Shown here piece after piece: positions 54,601 to 63,557 of a stretch of 64,000 bases of DNA. The translations under genes and the position numbers were made by a program. The first letter of the stretch is position 1, and every line of letters starts with the position of its first letter. Location: the NCBI GenBank assembly GCA_022823145.1, contig JAJDXS010000078.1, forward strand, positions 1 through 64,000, written 5' to 3'. The notes under the pieces are model-generated. The model was not told the DNA's origin, did not search any database, and saw nothing but the letters and a program-made list of their open reading frames with translations. Source of the stretch: Gemmatimonadota bacterium (lineage in GTDB: Bacteria; Gemmatimonadota; Gemmatimonadetes; Longimicrobiales; Gaopeijiaceae).

Positions 54601-56526
54601 ACCGTCCGAGGTCTGCACGTCGAAGCTGTAGATCGACGAGTCTTCCTTGCCCTCTTCACGCAGTTCGAAGGGAGACACGGCGATGACCCGGAGTCCGCAG
54701 TTCTCCAGGATCGGCATGAAGTCCGAAAGAATGATCTGGTGGTGCTTGATATAGACCTTGAGTTCGCACTTCTCCCCGGCGGAATCGTAGTCGAAGAAAC
54801 GAACGGCCTCCGTGCGGCCCTCGTCGCGCATCGCCTCGAGTTCCTGGATGTCGCGGATGGCCACGCCGGGTTCGTTGGCGGCCTTGTACTCGGGTGCGAA
54901 CGAACGCGAATAGTGCCGCGCGAGGCGGCGCGCCTCGTCGGCGGGCCGGTCTTCGCTGAGCAGATCGCGCACCTCGTCGAACCAGGATCGCGTCAAATCG
55001 GCCACGGTGGCCCTGAGTTCCTCGGCGTCGACCTGCGCGAGGTGCTGGGGGGTTCCGCCCAGGTAGAAGTGCAGCCGGGCCTGGTCGCCAGCGCTCATGG
55101 CCAGGTGGTAGTTCAGGATCTCGGCATCGTATCGGCTGACCAGCCAGACCTCGAACTCGCGCCGGAAACTCCCGGAAAAACGGCTGCGGGGAAGGACCAC
55201 CATGATCGAAACGCCCCGTCCCAGGGCGTCGCGCCGCACCGACACGAAGACCTCGGCGGTGTTGTAGCGGATCAGGATCGTGCGGATGTCCTTGAGGATC
55301 TCCTCCGCGGAAGCCAGGAACAGTTCCTCCTTCGGAAGAGAGCCGAAGATCGTGATGACTTCCTTGTAGTCGTGCGATCCCTCTGCGAGCCCGGAGGACT
55401 CCAGGATCGCTTCCAGCTTCTGCCGCAGGATCGGGATATCCTGTGCCTGCTCCCCGTAGGCCTGCGACGTGAACAGCCCCAGAAAGCGGTGCTCGCCGGC
55501 GATGGAGCCGTCCGGGCGCAGCTTCTTGACGCCGATGTAGTCCATGCGCGCACGGCGGTGGACGGTCGATTCCGCGTTGGTCTTGCTGATGATGAGGAGA
55601 GGCCCCGAGAGGGCGCGCTCGGCCATGCCCGGCGGCAGCTGGCTCACCGGAACCGGACGGGCGAAGGTCGATGCCCCCTCGTCCTGCAGGACCCCGAGCC
55701 CCGAACCGGGCTCGACCATGACCGACAGCTCGCCTCCGGGCTCGGCGGATGCGAAGTCGTAGCAGCGATAGCCCAGGAAGACGAAGCCGCCGTCCCGCAG
55801 CCAGCGCAGGAAAGCCTGGATCTCGCGGAATTCCGCGCGCCGCTCGCGGAAGTCGCGCATTCGGAAGTTCAGCTCGGAAACCACGTCGCCGATCTTGTCG
55901 ACCATGAGCCCGAAGTCGTCCGTGGCCTTGACGACGTCTTCGAGGCGGCGTCTGGTCTCGTCACGGAGGGATTCGAGCATCTCCGGATCTTCGACCCGAG
56001 ATATCTCCGCGTACACCATCGATTCGGTACGGCCGCGCTCTCCAGGCGGGTGAAGGTCGGTAATCCGGCCGTCCCCGTCCCGCTCGACGGTGATGAGCGG
56101 GTAGACGATGTGCGCGATCCGGCGGTCGTGGGAGTGGAGGTACTCCCGGATGGTGTCCACGATGAACGGTCGCTCGGAGACGTTGGTCCGCACGATCGTT
56201 ACCGGGGCGTACCAGCCGGGGTCGTCCGTACGAGGGTTGAGCACCTGGACATCAACGCGATCCGGGCGGCTCCGGTCGAGGAAGTTGAACGAATGCACGC
56301 ACATCCGTGCCAGGCTCTCGGCCTCCCGCTCCTCCAGCAGGTCCACAGGGGCCTTCCCGATGAAGAAGGGGACGAACTTCTCCAGGAGAGGGTATCGGTC
56401 GCCGTCAGCCTCGGCTTTCAAGACGGCGAGTATGTTCCGGATCGCCTGCAGTTTTTCGGGGGAGTCGGCGCCGGGCGCCGCGGGACTGGAGGACTGCTCG
56501 AAGTCTCCGAGCGACGTTACTGCCAT
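51625..56526 (-). CDS. NAD-specific glutamate dehydrogenase, 180-kDa class
   Basis: A 1633-residue enzyme of the large (L_180) GDH class, which is normally 1550-1650 residues. The N-terminal 600 residues contain ACT-like regulatory domains; the catalytic core has VIVPSGSKGGFV with the substrate-binding lysine near 875, DKGTAPFSDTANAIA, and the NAD-binding AGIGDMSGDVFGNG near 1000; the C-terminal part is helical and conserved in the class (FDEYRARRNVDHFWAFMTHL). It deaminates glutamate to 2-oxoglutarate and ammonia, a catabolic role. ATG 56526 opens the gene. Confidence 0.95.
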   Translation of the reverse strand: MAVTSLGDFEQSSSPAAPGADSPEKLQAIRNILAVLKAEADGDRYPLLEKFVPFFIGKAPVDLLEEREAESLARMCVHSFNFLDRSRPDRVDVQVLNPRTDDPGWYAPVTIVRTNVSERPFIVDTIREYLHSHDRRIAHIVYPLITVERDGDGRITDLHPPGERGRTESMVYAEISRVEDPEMLESLRDETRRRLEDVVKATDDFGLMVDKIGDVVSELNFRMRDFRERRAEFREIQAFLRWLRDGGFVFLGYRCYDFASAEPGGELSVMVEPGSGLGVLQDEGASTFARPVPVSQLPPGMAERALSGPLLIISKTNAESTVHRRARMDYIGVKKLRPDGSIAGEHRFLGLFTSQAYGEQAQDIPILRQKLEAILESSGLAEGSHDYKEVITIFGSLPKEELFLASAEEILKDIRTILIRYNTAEVFVSVRRDALGRGVSIMVVLPRSRFSGSFRREFEVWLVSRYDAEILNYHLAMSAGDQARLHFYLGGTPQHLAQVDAEELRATVADLTRSWFDEVRDLLSEDRPADEARRLARHYSRSFAPEYKAANEPGVAIRDIQELEAMRDEGRTEAVRFFDYDSAGEKCELKVYIKHHQIILSDFMPILENCGLRVIAVSPFELREEGKEDSSIYSFDVQTSDGERVDVEGRGEALSETILAVRAGDATNDRFNRLVQRTGMAWREIEVLRAYASYAFQIGAIPSRQVLPTALDSYPGIGRLLFQIFEARFDPDSSDSPNEREAQVAEIRSQLTQELVDVSSLAHDRAIRAYQTVILATIRTNYYRNGGRNPNRRSGGVPYVSFKFDCEQLQAVSKSRLRYEVWVRSSRMEGIHLRGAPVARGGIRHSDRPDDFRTEVLGLVYTQIVKNAVIVPSGSKGGFVCLRSLPERDAMAHEAREQYRTLMRGLLDITDNLDGNDHPPERVVRLDGFDPYLVVAADKGTAPFSDTANAIASDYGFWLDDAFASGGSNGYDHKEVGITAGGAWESVKRHFLEMGRDIQSDPFTVAGIGDMSGDVFGNGMLLSPSIRLVAAFDHRNVFIDPDPDPESSWEERKRLFELPRSSWNDYDTSLLSPGGMIVPRGAKSVDLSPEAREALGLPADVESLDGESLIRAVLRAPVDLLWNGGIGTYVKADYESHADAGDTSNDPVRVDAGDIRARVVGEGGNLGFTQAARVEYALGGGRINTDALDNSGGVNLSDREVNLKILLNEVLNTGVVTRDERNDLVDQLTDSVAALVLEDNESGCKAVSFDEYRARRNVDHFWAFMTHLSRSGLLDRDAEGLPSWDQLSSRQEANQSLTRPELAVLLSYAKLHLKAALLSSDLPDDPSTADYFFDYFPFGALRVVGRERAVNHRLRREIVACQMTNDLVDLMGSTFAYRLSRETGREPWEIARAWLVAAKLTQHQLLLNEIRSREGMVATAVTYRWTMALARVLERTTRWVLANCDPEESTTALIEGSLEGLGTIRQKFHELVAGEDREDFLRRVRDGMPSVDDEAFVRNLVALRFLDHLLEILRLARTTGTDPIKAARVYYWVTEELRIPWLIRSIENTSGEGRWQQRWALGLVQDLGAIRRNLTEHALDGDGMLADVLGYSDDNARMTRFHEILEEVEAEDRISLAGLSVAIQEIRHLAVKR

Positions 56527-56746
56527 ATGCGGCGGGCCTCGGATCGGGTGTCGGCATAGGCGGCACCGGGGGCCGCCCGGAGGATCGGCGCTGCGAACAT
56601 ACGGAGCAGAAGATTACCCAACCACCGGGGGTGCCGCCAGACGTTACCTTTGGGTTGAACGAGACGCAGACCCGTGCATGATTGCCGTCCGGGGATCCGC
56701 CGCGGGATGCAGCGCCACGGACCCTTCGCTTCCCGGAGCCGACCAA

Positions 56747-58000
56747 GTGCGCCTTCTCCACATCGCCGACGTGCATCTGGATACGCCTTTCACGAGCCGG
56801 TCCGAGGCCGTGCGGCAACGCCTGCGGCGCGCCACGCTCGAAGCGCTCGACCGCTGCGTGACCACGGCGCTGGCGGAGGAGGTGGACGCCCTGCTGATCG
56901 CCGGAGACCTCTTCGACGGTGCGTATCTCTCGTTCGAGACGGAGCGGTTCCTGCTGGCGCAACTGGCGAGGCTTGCGGAGGAAGGCGTCCAGGTCGTCTA
57001 CGCGACCGGCAACCACGATCCCGGAGAGGGAACGCGTGCGGAACACCTGGCATGGCCCGGGAACGTGACCGTGATACGGGACGGGTCCCCCATGGTCGTT
57101 CCTGTCACGGGCAGCACGGGCGACACCGTCGGGTACGTCACCGGAACGGGACACGCCACCGAGCGGGAAACCGGGGATCTGTCGGCCGCCCTCCGTCCCG
57201 TGCCCGACACCGATCTGCCGCAGGCGGCGCTCCTGCACACCCAGGTCTCTTCCGCCGGGACCGGGGGAGCCCATCACGCCTACGCACCCTCCAGCCTCGC
57301 GAACCTTCGTGCGGCCGGTTTCCACTACTGGGCGCTCGGACACGTGCACTTGCGGCAGGAGCTCTCCGGCGATCCGCCGGTACACTACAGCGGAGGCCTG
57401 CAGGGCCGCGGCCCCGGTGAGACCGGCGCGAAGGGCGGGCTGCTGGTGGACCTCAAAGACCCGGCGCATCCGGTCGTGGAGTTTCGCGAGTTTGCGTCCG
57501 TGCGGTGGGAGAAACTGAGCGTGAGCGGGCTTGATGAAGCGCGAACGCTGGACGACGTGGTCGGGGCGGTGACGGGCGCCTGGTCGGGTGCGCGCGAGGC
57601 CGACCCCGGCGCGGAGGGCACCGAGTGGATCCTGTCGGCGGAGCTCGAGGGGCCGTCCCCGATGTGGCTGCAGCTGCGCGATCAGGCCGAACTCGATACC
57701 GTCGCCGACGAGGTCGGCCAGAAGATTGGAATCGTCGGTGCCGAGATTCGGGCCCCAAGGGTGCACCCGCGGGTCCGGGTCGAGGACCACCTGGAGCGCC
57801 GCGACGTGCTCGGTACGACGCTACAGCTGGTTGGCGAAGTAATCGGCGGCGGCGAGACACTCGGGCTTGCGGAGGCCGACCTGGCGGGGTTCGAGCGTGA
57901 GCGCGATGGCACCCTCGCAGCGTACCTGGGACGCCTTCTGGAGGGCGGAGGCGAGGAGATCATGGTGAGAATGCTCGACCCCGAGGAGTTGGCCGAGTGA
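56747..58000 (+). CDS. DNA repair exonuclease SbcD/YhaO-like
   Basis: A 417-residue metallophosphoesterase from GTG 56747 (an in-frame ATG at 56678 is less likely because the family begins with RLLHIADVHLDTPF). The metal-binding motifs are DVHLD, LLIAGDLFDG, TGNHDPGEG, LHTQVS and GHVH. The following gene is its ATPase partner, coupled by a GTGA overlap. YhaO/YhaN-type pairs resemble the SbcCD/Mre11-Rad50 nucleases that trim DNA ends or hairpins. Confidence 0.88.
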   Translation: MRLLHIADVHLDTPFTSRSEAVRQRLRRATLEALDRCVTTALAEEVDALLIAGDLFDGAYLSFETERFLLAQLARLAEEGVQVVYATGNHDPGEGTRAEHLAWPGNVTVIRDGSPMVVPVTGSTGDTVGYVTGTGHATERETGDLSAALRPVPDTDLPQAALLHTQVSSAGTGGAHHAYAPSSLANLRAAGFHYWALGHVHLRQELSGDPPVHYSGGLQGRGPGETGAKGGLLVDLKDPAHPVVEFREFASVRWEKLSVSGLDEARTLDDVVGAVTGAWSGAREADPGAEGTEWILSAELEGPSPMWLQLRDQAELDTVADEVGQKIGIVGAEIRAPRVHPRVRVEDHLERRDVLGTTLQLVGEVIGGGETLGLAEADLAGFERERDGTLAAYLGRLLEGGGEEIMVRMLDPEELAE

Positions 58001-60771
58001 GATTCGAGTCCGTCCATGTGGCGCGCTACGGATGCCTCGCCGGCCTCGCGACTCCGGATCCGCTGCCGTCCATCGTCGTGGTTCTGGGTCCCAACGAGAG
58101 CGGCAAGTCCACCTTCTTCTCCTTCCTCACCAACCTCCTCTATGGCTTCCGCCCCGCCGCGCGCGACAGCCACCCCTACACGCCATGGTCCGGGGGCGAC
58201 CCGGAAGGGCAGGCGCGCATACGCCTCGATGACGGCGATGTCGTGGAGGTTTACCGGCGACTGACTTCCAGCGGACGCGGCAGCGCGTCCGTAAACGGAC
58301 GCCGCGAAGACATCCGGAACCGGCCCCTCGGCGCGGTGACACACGTGAATCGCGGGATCTTCCGGCATGTGTACGCGCTGACCCTGGCCGAACTCGCCAG
58401 CCTTGAGGGCGAGAGCTGGAACATCGTCCAGGATCGCCTGGTGGCGGCGCTGGGAATGAAGGGCCTCACCCCGGCCAGGGAGGTGGCGGCCGCCTTCGAG
58501 CTGGAGGCGAACCGGCTGTGGCGCCCCGACAACCGGGGTCGCCCGCGCGTTCGCGTACTCACGGAGGAGCTGAACGAGCTGTACGAGGCCCGACACGGGG
58601 CGACGGAGCGAGACCGTGCGCTGCGTGCGAAGGTGGCCGAGAAGCTGGCGGCCGAAGGGGCGCTGGCCTCGCTGGGAGAGAAGCGCAGCCGCGCGCGGAC
58701 GCTGCGCGAGGTGCTCGAGGACCGCCTTGCCCGTGTCATGCCCGTCAGGCGCGACCTGATCCGAATCGAGGAGCTTCGTACGGCGGCGGGACCGCTGGAT
58801 GCTCTGGAGAACCTGCCGGCCGATCCGGTCGGCCACCTTGAAGAGCTCAGGAATGTGCGTGCGGAAGCGGGAGTAAGGGTCGAGGATTGCGTGCGCGAGG
58901 CGGCCGTGTGCACCGAGACGGTGGAGGGATACGCGGGAAGCCATCACGAGGCCGTTGCCGAGGCCGAAGCGAGGATGCGCCACACCATCGCCCGGATGGA
59001 GGCGATGGCCGACCTGCAACGCGACGTCGTCCTGGCGGAGGAGGAAGTGGCGGCGATGACCAGGCGCTGCGGGGAGCAGGGCGCGGCGCTGTTCGATGTT
59101 CCCCTGAAGGAGGTCCCTCTCGACGCGCTCGGTGCGCTTTCGGTGCAGACGCTGGTCGAGCGCGTCGGCGCTCACGAGCGGGCGCACGCCAAGCTCCAGG
59201 CCGAGAACGAACGTGAACGCGGGCGGAGCCTGATGCAGCTCCCCGCGGTGATGAAGCCGCGAGCGGGCCGGCTCGTCGGTGGTCTCGCGGCCGTGGTTGC
59301 GGGACTCGCCTTGGCGGCGTGGCCTCTCCTGTACCCCGACATGACGCTCCTGCTGGCGGGTGTCCCGGTCTCCGCACAGGTTGCGCTGAGTGCGGCGGTG
59401 CTCCTTGAGGTGACGGGGTGGATCCTGCTCATACTTCGGCACGACGCCGCGCGCCGCTACCGCAAGTACCGCAGTGCCGTGGCCCAGGCCGAAAAGCGCC
59501 GAGCCGAGCACCTGGCCCAGCTCGCCGCGCAGGAGAAGGGCGCCGCGGAGGCCGTCGCCGAGGTGGTTGCCGGCATGCCCGTCAAGCCCTCCCTGCTGGC
59601 GACTCCCGGCCTGGAGCTCCCGGCGGGGATCGGACGGATGATCGAACTCCTGGACCGCCTTCGCGAGCGTGAGCGCGTGCTGGCGGAACGGCGCCAGAAG
59701 GCGGCCGACGCCCAGGTCGAGATCCGGCAGGTGCGAGTCTGGGTGTCGGCACGGGTTGGTGGCGACGCCGCAACCGACGCCGCGTCGCTTCAGGAACTGC
59801 TGGACGAGGCGCTAAAGGTGCGCGAGACGGCGAGCGTGGCGCGCCGACAGCTGGACAGGATCGAGACCAGACGAGCAAAAGCCGAGCACGAGCGGGACGC
59901 GGCCGCGTCGGAGGTGGAAACCTTTGAAGCCGTGGTGCAGGCGTTTGCAGAGGGAGACGCGGACGAGGGTGCGCGGGTGGCGGCGGCCCGGCTGGACGCG
60001 CGCCGTCGGGCGAACGAACTGCGAACAGAGCTGGAGGCGGAACACGCCGACCTGGCAGGCATCGAGAACGAGGTCGCCACCGCCGACGCCGAGGGGGAGA
60101 CGTGGGACGACCTGCGGGACAAGCTGGACGAGGTCGCTCTGGCCGAGGACCGGCTGACCGGTGAAGCCGAGGAGTTGCGTGCCGCGGTCGGAAGGCTGGA
60201 CACGGAGATCGGGCACCTCCGGCAGGGCGAAACGGTCGACGCCGTCGCAGGGCGGATCGAGGTGTTGAAGGAACAGGTCCGCGAGGCGAGGCGGGAGCGC
60301 GACCGGGCTTTCGTCATCGCCAGGCTGGTGCGGGTGGCCGACCGCCGTTTCCGCGACGCGAACCAGCCGGAGCTTCTGCTGCGGGCCGGGCGGTACCTGA
60401 GGCAGATCACCCGCGGTCGTTACGACCGGATCGAGATGGGCGAGACGGGCGACGAGTCGTTCTATCTGCGGGAGCCTTCGGGGGACCGGCGGATACGGGT
60501 CGGCGAGACCACCTCGCAGGGTACGAAGGAGCAGGTCTACCTGGCGCTGCGCCTCGCGATCGTCAACCACCTCGACAGCGGCAAGGAGCGCCTCCCGATC
60601 TTCATGGATGAGACGCTCGTCAACTGGGACGCCTGGCGGCGCGACCAGGCCTTCGACCTTCTCGAGCAACTCGCCGCCGAGCGCCAGGTCTTCATCTTCA
60701 CCTGCCACCCCGCCATGGCGGCCGAGATGGAGGACCGCGGCGGAAAGGTCATTCCGCTGACCTCCGGCTGA
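57997..60771 (+). CDS. AAA ATPase YhaN-like (SbcC-related)
   Basis: A 924-residue protein: N-terminal ATPase half with Walker A GPNESGKST (31-39), then coiled-coil arms and, unlike classical SbcC, a membrane segment region in the middle (GLAAVVAGLALAAWPLL and VALSAAVLLEVTGWILLIL, about residues 430-480). The ABC-type signature and Walker B are in the C-terminal part, with SQGTKEQVYLALRLAIVNHL and LPIFMDETLVNWD. It drives the SbcD/YhaO-like nuclease encoded just upstream. Whether the hydrophobic middle is truly membrane-inserted is not certain. Confidence 0.88.
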   Translation: MRFESVHVARYGCLAGLATPDPLPSIVVVLGPNESGKSTFFSFLTNLLYGFRPAARDSHPYTPWSGGDPEGQARIRLDDGDVVEVYRRLTSSGRGSASVNGRREDIRNRPLGAVTHVNRGIFRHVYALTLAELASLEGESWNIVQDRLVAALGMKGLTPAREVAAAFELEANRLWRPDNRGRPRVRVLTEELNELYEARHGATERDRALRAKVAEKLAAEGALASLGEKRSRARTLREVLEDRLARVMPVRRDLIRIEELRTAAGPLDALENLPADPVGHLEELRNVRAEAGVRVEDCVREAAVCTETVEGYAGSHHEAVAEAEARMRHTIARMEAMADLQRDVVLAEEEVAAMTRRCGEQGAALFDVPLKEVPLDALGALSVQTLVERVGAHERAHAKLQAENERERGRSLMQLPAVMKPRAGRLVGGLAAVVAGLALAAWPLLYPDMTLLLAGVPVSAQVALSAAVLLEVTGWILLILRHDAARRYRKYRSAVAQAEKRRAEHLAQLAAQEKGAAEAVAEVVAGMPVKPSLLATPGLELPAGIGRMIELLDRLRERERVLAERRQKAADAQVEIRQVRVWVSARVGGDAATDAASLQELLDEALKVRETASVARRQLDRIETRRAKAEHERDAAASEVETFEAVVQAFAEGDADEGARVAAARLDARRRANELRTELEAEHADLAGIENEVATADAEGETWDDLRDKLDEVALAEDRLTGEAEELRAAVGRLDTEIGHLRQGETVDAVAGRIEVLKEQVREARRERDRAFVIARLVRVADRRFRDANQPELLLRAGRYLRQITRGRYDRIEMGETGDESFYLREPSGDRRIRVGETTSQGTKEQVYLALRLAIVNHLDSGKERLPIFMDETLVNWDAWRRDQAFDLLEQLAAERQVFIFTCHPAMAAEMEDRGGKVIPLTSG

Positions 60772-60816
60772 GGACGAGTTTTGCGACGGCGATATGTATA
60801 GTGCACATGACATAAT

Positions 60817-60832
60817 GTAATGTGTACATTAC
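60817..60832. promoter_or_regulatory. Palindrome spanning the start codon of the GT-C gene
   Basis: GTAATGT-GT-ACATTAC is a perfect inverted repeat with 7-base arms and a 2-base centre. It lies in an AT-rich island (60791-60835) within otherwise GC-rich DNA and contains the ATG (60820) of the following gene. This could be a repressor site that blocks both transcription and initiation. No regulator is next to it. Confidence 0.4.
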
Positions 60833-62154
60833 TCTTACGCCCTCTGCTCCCGCTCGGCCTCCTTCTCGTGGCCGCCGTCGGCGCCTTCGGATGGCTGGAC
60901 GCAGTCGCGATGCCGCTGCCGCGCCTCCTGCTCCCCGCGGCAGCGTTCCTCTGCTACGGCGCCGCGGGCCTGAGCGCCACCCGCGCGGGCACGTCGACCG
61001 GCACTCCCATCGCGCTGATCTGGGCGATCGCCGTGCTGGCCCGCCTCGTACTGCTCCCGCTGCCCCCCGAACTGTCCGACGACATCTACCGCTACCTGTG
61101 GGACGGCCACGTCCTCACGCAGGGGATCAACCCGTACGCGCATCCCCCCGCCCACGACGCGCTGGCCGGCATCCGCACCCCCTGGCACGGCGAGATCAAC
61201 CACCCCGACGTGCCGACCATCTATCCGCCCCTCGCCCAGCTCATCTTCGCGGCGGTCGCCGTCACCGGCGGCGGCGTCCTCGGCGCGAAAGCGCTATGGC
61301 TCGGCTTCGATCTCGGCTGCGGTCTCCTGCTGCAGCGGATCGCGGCCCGCACCGGCCGCAACCCCGCACCGGTCCTGGTGTGGTACCTCTGGTCCCCGCT
61401 GCTCATCGTGGAAACCGCGTGGAGCGCCCACTTCGACGCGGTCGGCCTCTTCCTCCTGGCGGTGCTCATCCTGGGTGCCGGTAGCGGGGGCGGGAACCCG
61501 GGCCGGCGACACGCAGGCGGCCTCGGCGCCCTCCTCGCCGCCGCCACCACGGTCAAACTCGCTCCCGCGGCTGCCCTCCCCGCCCTGGTCCGGCGCCACG
61601 GCTGGACCACCGCGGCCGCCTTCGCCGCCGTCTGCGCCGCCCTCTACCTCCCCTTCGCCGGGGCGGGCCCGGCGGCGCTCACCGAAGGCCTCCGCACCTA
61701 CGCCCGCCACTGGTCCGCGAACGAGGGCGCCTTCGCGCTGATCGGCGGGCTCGTCAGCGACCCCGTGCAAGCCCGGATCGCGGCAAGCGCCGGTGTGCTC
61801 GCCGTCGTGGCCTGCGTGACCTGGCGCGGCTTCTCCATCGAGCGGGCCCTGCTCTGGATCATCGGGGCGGGTCTGCTCCTGTCTCCCACCGTCCACCCCT
61901 GGTACGTCCTGTGGGTGCTCCCGATGGCCGCCCTGCGCGACAGCCGCCCCTTCCTGCTGCTCGGCGGCCTTGCCTTTCTGGGCTACTGGGGGCTCGCGTC
62001 CTACGAAGCCGCCGGGGTCTGGCCGCAGCCCGCCTGGACCCGGGCTGCGATGTGGGTGCCCGTCTGGCTCATGCTACTGTGGACCGCCGTGCCGAAGCCG
62101 AGCGACAGATACCCGGCCGCAAAGAGCCCGACGAAGGGCAGCGACCCCCACTGA
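60820..62154 (+). CDS. GT-C mannosyltransferase-like membrane protein (GT87/DUF2029-like)
   Basis: A 444-residue protein with about ten membrane helices. SDDIYRYLWDGHVLTQGINPY, near residue 85, is the hallmark acidic loop of GT-C transferases that use polyprenyl-phosphate sugars; SAHFDAVGLF and SPTVHPWYVLWVLP are further family motifs. It would add a sugar to a lipid or glycan on the outer face of the membrane. ATG 60820 lies inside a palindrome; a later GTG could be the true start. Its 3' end overlaps the opposite-strand GT2 gene by 154 bases. Confidence 0.85.
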   Translation: MCTLLLRPLLPLGLLLVAAVGAFGWLDAVAMPLPRLLLPAAAFLCYGAAGLSATRAGTSTGTPIALIWAIAVLARLVLLPLPPELSDDIYRYLWDGHVLTQGINPYAHPPAHDALAGIRTPWHGEINHPDVPTIYPPLAQLIFAAVAVTGGGVLGAKALWLGFDLGCGLLLQRIAARTGRNPAPVLVWYLWSPLLIVETAWSAHFDAVGLFLLAVLILGAGSGGGNPGRRHAGGLGALLAAATTVKLAPAAALPALVRRHGWTTAAAFAAVCAALYLPFAGAGPAALTEGLRTYARHWSANEGAFALIGGLVSDPVQARIAASAGVLAVVACVTWRGFSIERALLWIIGAGLLLSPTVHPWYVLWVLPMAALRDSRPFLLLGGLAFLGYWGLASYEAAGVWPQPAWTRAAMWVPVWLMLLWTAVPKPSDRYPAAKSPTKGSDPH

Positions 62155-63557
62155 CCCCCGGCCACGGCCACAACCCCCGACACCAGCATGAAGACACCCG
62201 CGCCCAGCGCGAGCCCGCGCCCGGGGAACCCGCCCCGCGACGCATCGTAGCTCGACCGCCCCGCGCCTCCCGTCTTGGGTGTCCGCTCGAAGGGGTCGCG
62301 GAAGCGCCACAGACCGCGCAGAACCGCCCGACTCAGCAGCGCGGACAGCCCCGCACCGAGCGCGAGCGTCCCCGCCACGCCCCTGGCCGTCCCGCCCGCG
62401 GTCCGTCCCCGTCTCCGGGCGGCCGCCGAGTAGAACACGATGAACGGCGCCGTCGCCGCCAGAAACAGCGCCAGGTCGAGCCACCACAGCCCGTCCATGC
62501 CCAGCGCCCGCCTTCCCAGCGCGGAGGGTACGATGAGGAGGGAGAGGGCGAAGGTGAGCGGATGGGCGAGATGGCCGCACAGATGCACGAAGGCCTCGAA
62601 CTTCAGCGCCGGCCGGAAGGGCGCGCGCAGCAGACGCGGGAGCACCTTGCGCGCGGTCTGCACCCCGCCCTGCGACCACCGCCGCTGCTGCACGAGGAGC
62701 GAAGCCGGCGAATTCGGAAGCTCGGCAGGCGCGCCCACGTCGTCCCGAAGCACGAAACGCCAGCCCGCCATCTGCGCGCGGTAGCTGATGTCCAGGTCCT
62801 CGGTGAGGGTGTCGGACTGCCACCCGCCCGCGTCCACAAGCGCCTCGCGGCGCCACAGCCCCGCCGTACCGTTGAAGTTGAAGAACCTGCCGCCCAGGTA
62901 GCGCCCGCGCTGCTCCAGGAAGAAGTGTCCGTCGAGCAGCAGCGCCTGGGCGCGCGTCAGCCACGACTCGTCCTCGTTGAGGTGATCCCAGCGCGCCTGC
63001 ACCATTCCGACCCGGGGGTCCGCCATCGACGGCAGCAGGCGCTCAAGGAGGTCGGGGCCGGGAACGAAGTCCGCATCCAGGATGAGGACGTACTCGCCCG
63101 TCGCCGACTCCAGGCCCGCGGCCAGAGCGCCCGCCTTGTAGCCGGTCCGTTCGGCGCGGTGGTGCACCGTGACGTCCACCCGTCTGCGGCGCCACGCCCG
63201 CGCGCGCCGCACGGCCAGGGCGGTCGTCTCGTCGGTGGAATCGTCCAGCACCTGGATCTGCAGGTGCGTCCGCGGATGCGACAGCCGGCAGGCCGCGTCG
63301 ATCAGCCGCTCGACCACGTGCTTCTCGTTGAAGACGGGGAGCTGCACGGTCACCCGGGCCGGGGAAGTGCCGCCGCCCTTCCCTGGTGCCGCCGCATCGG
63401 TGCTCGGAGCACGCCGCCGCGACAGCAGCAGCAGCGACAGCCGATGCCCCGCGAACGGCAGCAGAAGCGCCAGGACCAGCGCATACAGCGACACCGCAGC
63501 CACGCTCAGGGCCTCGGTCAGGCCGAGGGCACCGCCGAATCCGGGAACGTCGATCAC
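62001..63557 (-). CDS. Processive GT2 family glycosyltransferase, membrane-bound
   Basis: A 518-residue protein: one N-terminal helix, a GT2 domain with PVFNEKHVVERLID, DDSTDET, ILDADFVPG and TEDLDISYRAQMAGW, then QQRRWSQGG (QxxRW) and four to five C-terminal helices. These signatures resemble cellulose synthase or glucomannan/ceramide-type transferases that make a polysaccharide or glycolipid at the membrane. The last 50 residues overlap the GT-C gene on the opposite strand. Start overlaps the stop of the PgeF-like gene. Confidence 0.9.
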   Translation of the reverse strand: MIDVPGFGGALGLTEALSVAAVSLYALVLALLLPFAGHRLSLLLLSRRRAPSTDAAAPGKGGGTSPARVTVQLPVFNEKHVVERLIDAACRLSHPRTHLQIQVLDDSTDETTALAVRRARAWRRRRVDVTVHHRAERTGYKAGALAAGLESATGEYVLILDADFVPGPDLLERLLPSMADPRVGMVQARWDHLNEDESWLTRAQALLLDGHFFLEQRGRYLGGRFFNFNGTAGLWRREALVDAGGWQSDTLTEDLDISYRAQMAGWRFVLRDDVGAPAELPNSPASLLVQQRRWSQGGVQTARKVLPRLLRAPFRPALKFEAFVHLCGHLAHPLTFALSLLIVPSALGRRALGMDGLWWLDLALFLAATAPFIVFYSAAARRRGRTAGGTARGVAGTLALGAGLSALLSRAVLRGLWRFRDPFERTPKTGGAGRSSYDASRGGFPGRGLALGAGVFMLVSGVVAVAGGQWGSLPFVGLFAAGYLSLGFGTAVHSSMSQTGTHIAARVQAGCGQTPAAS

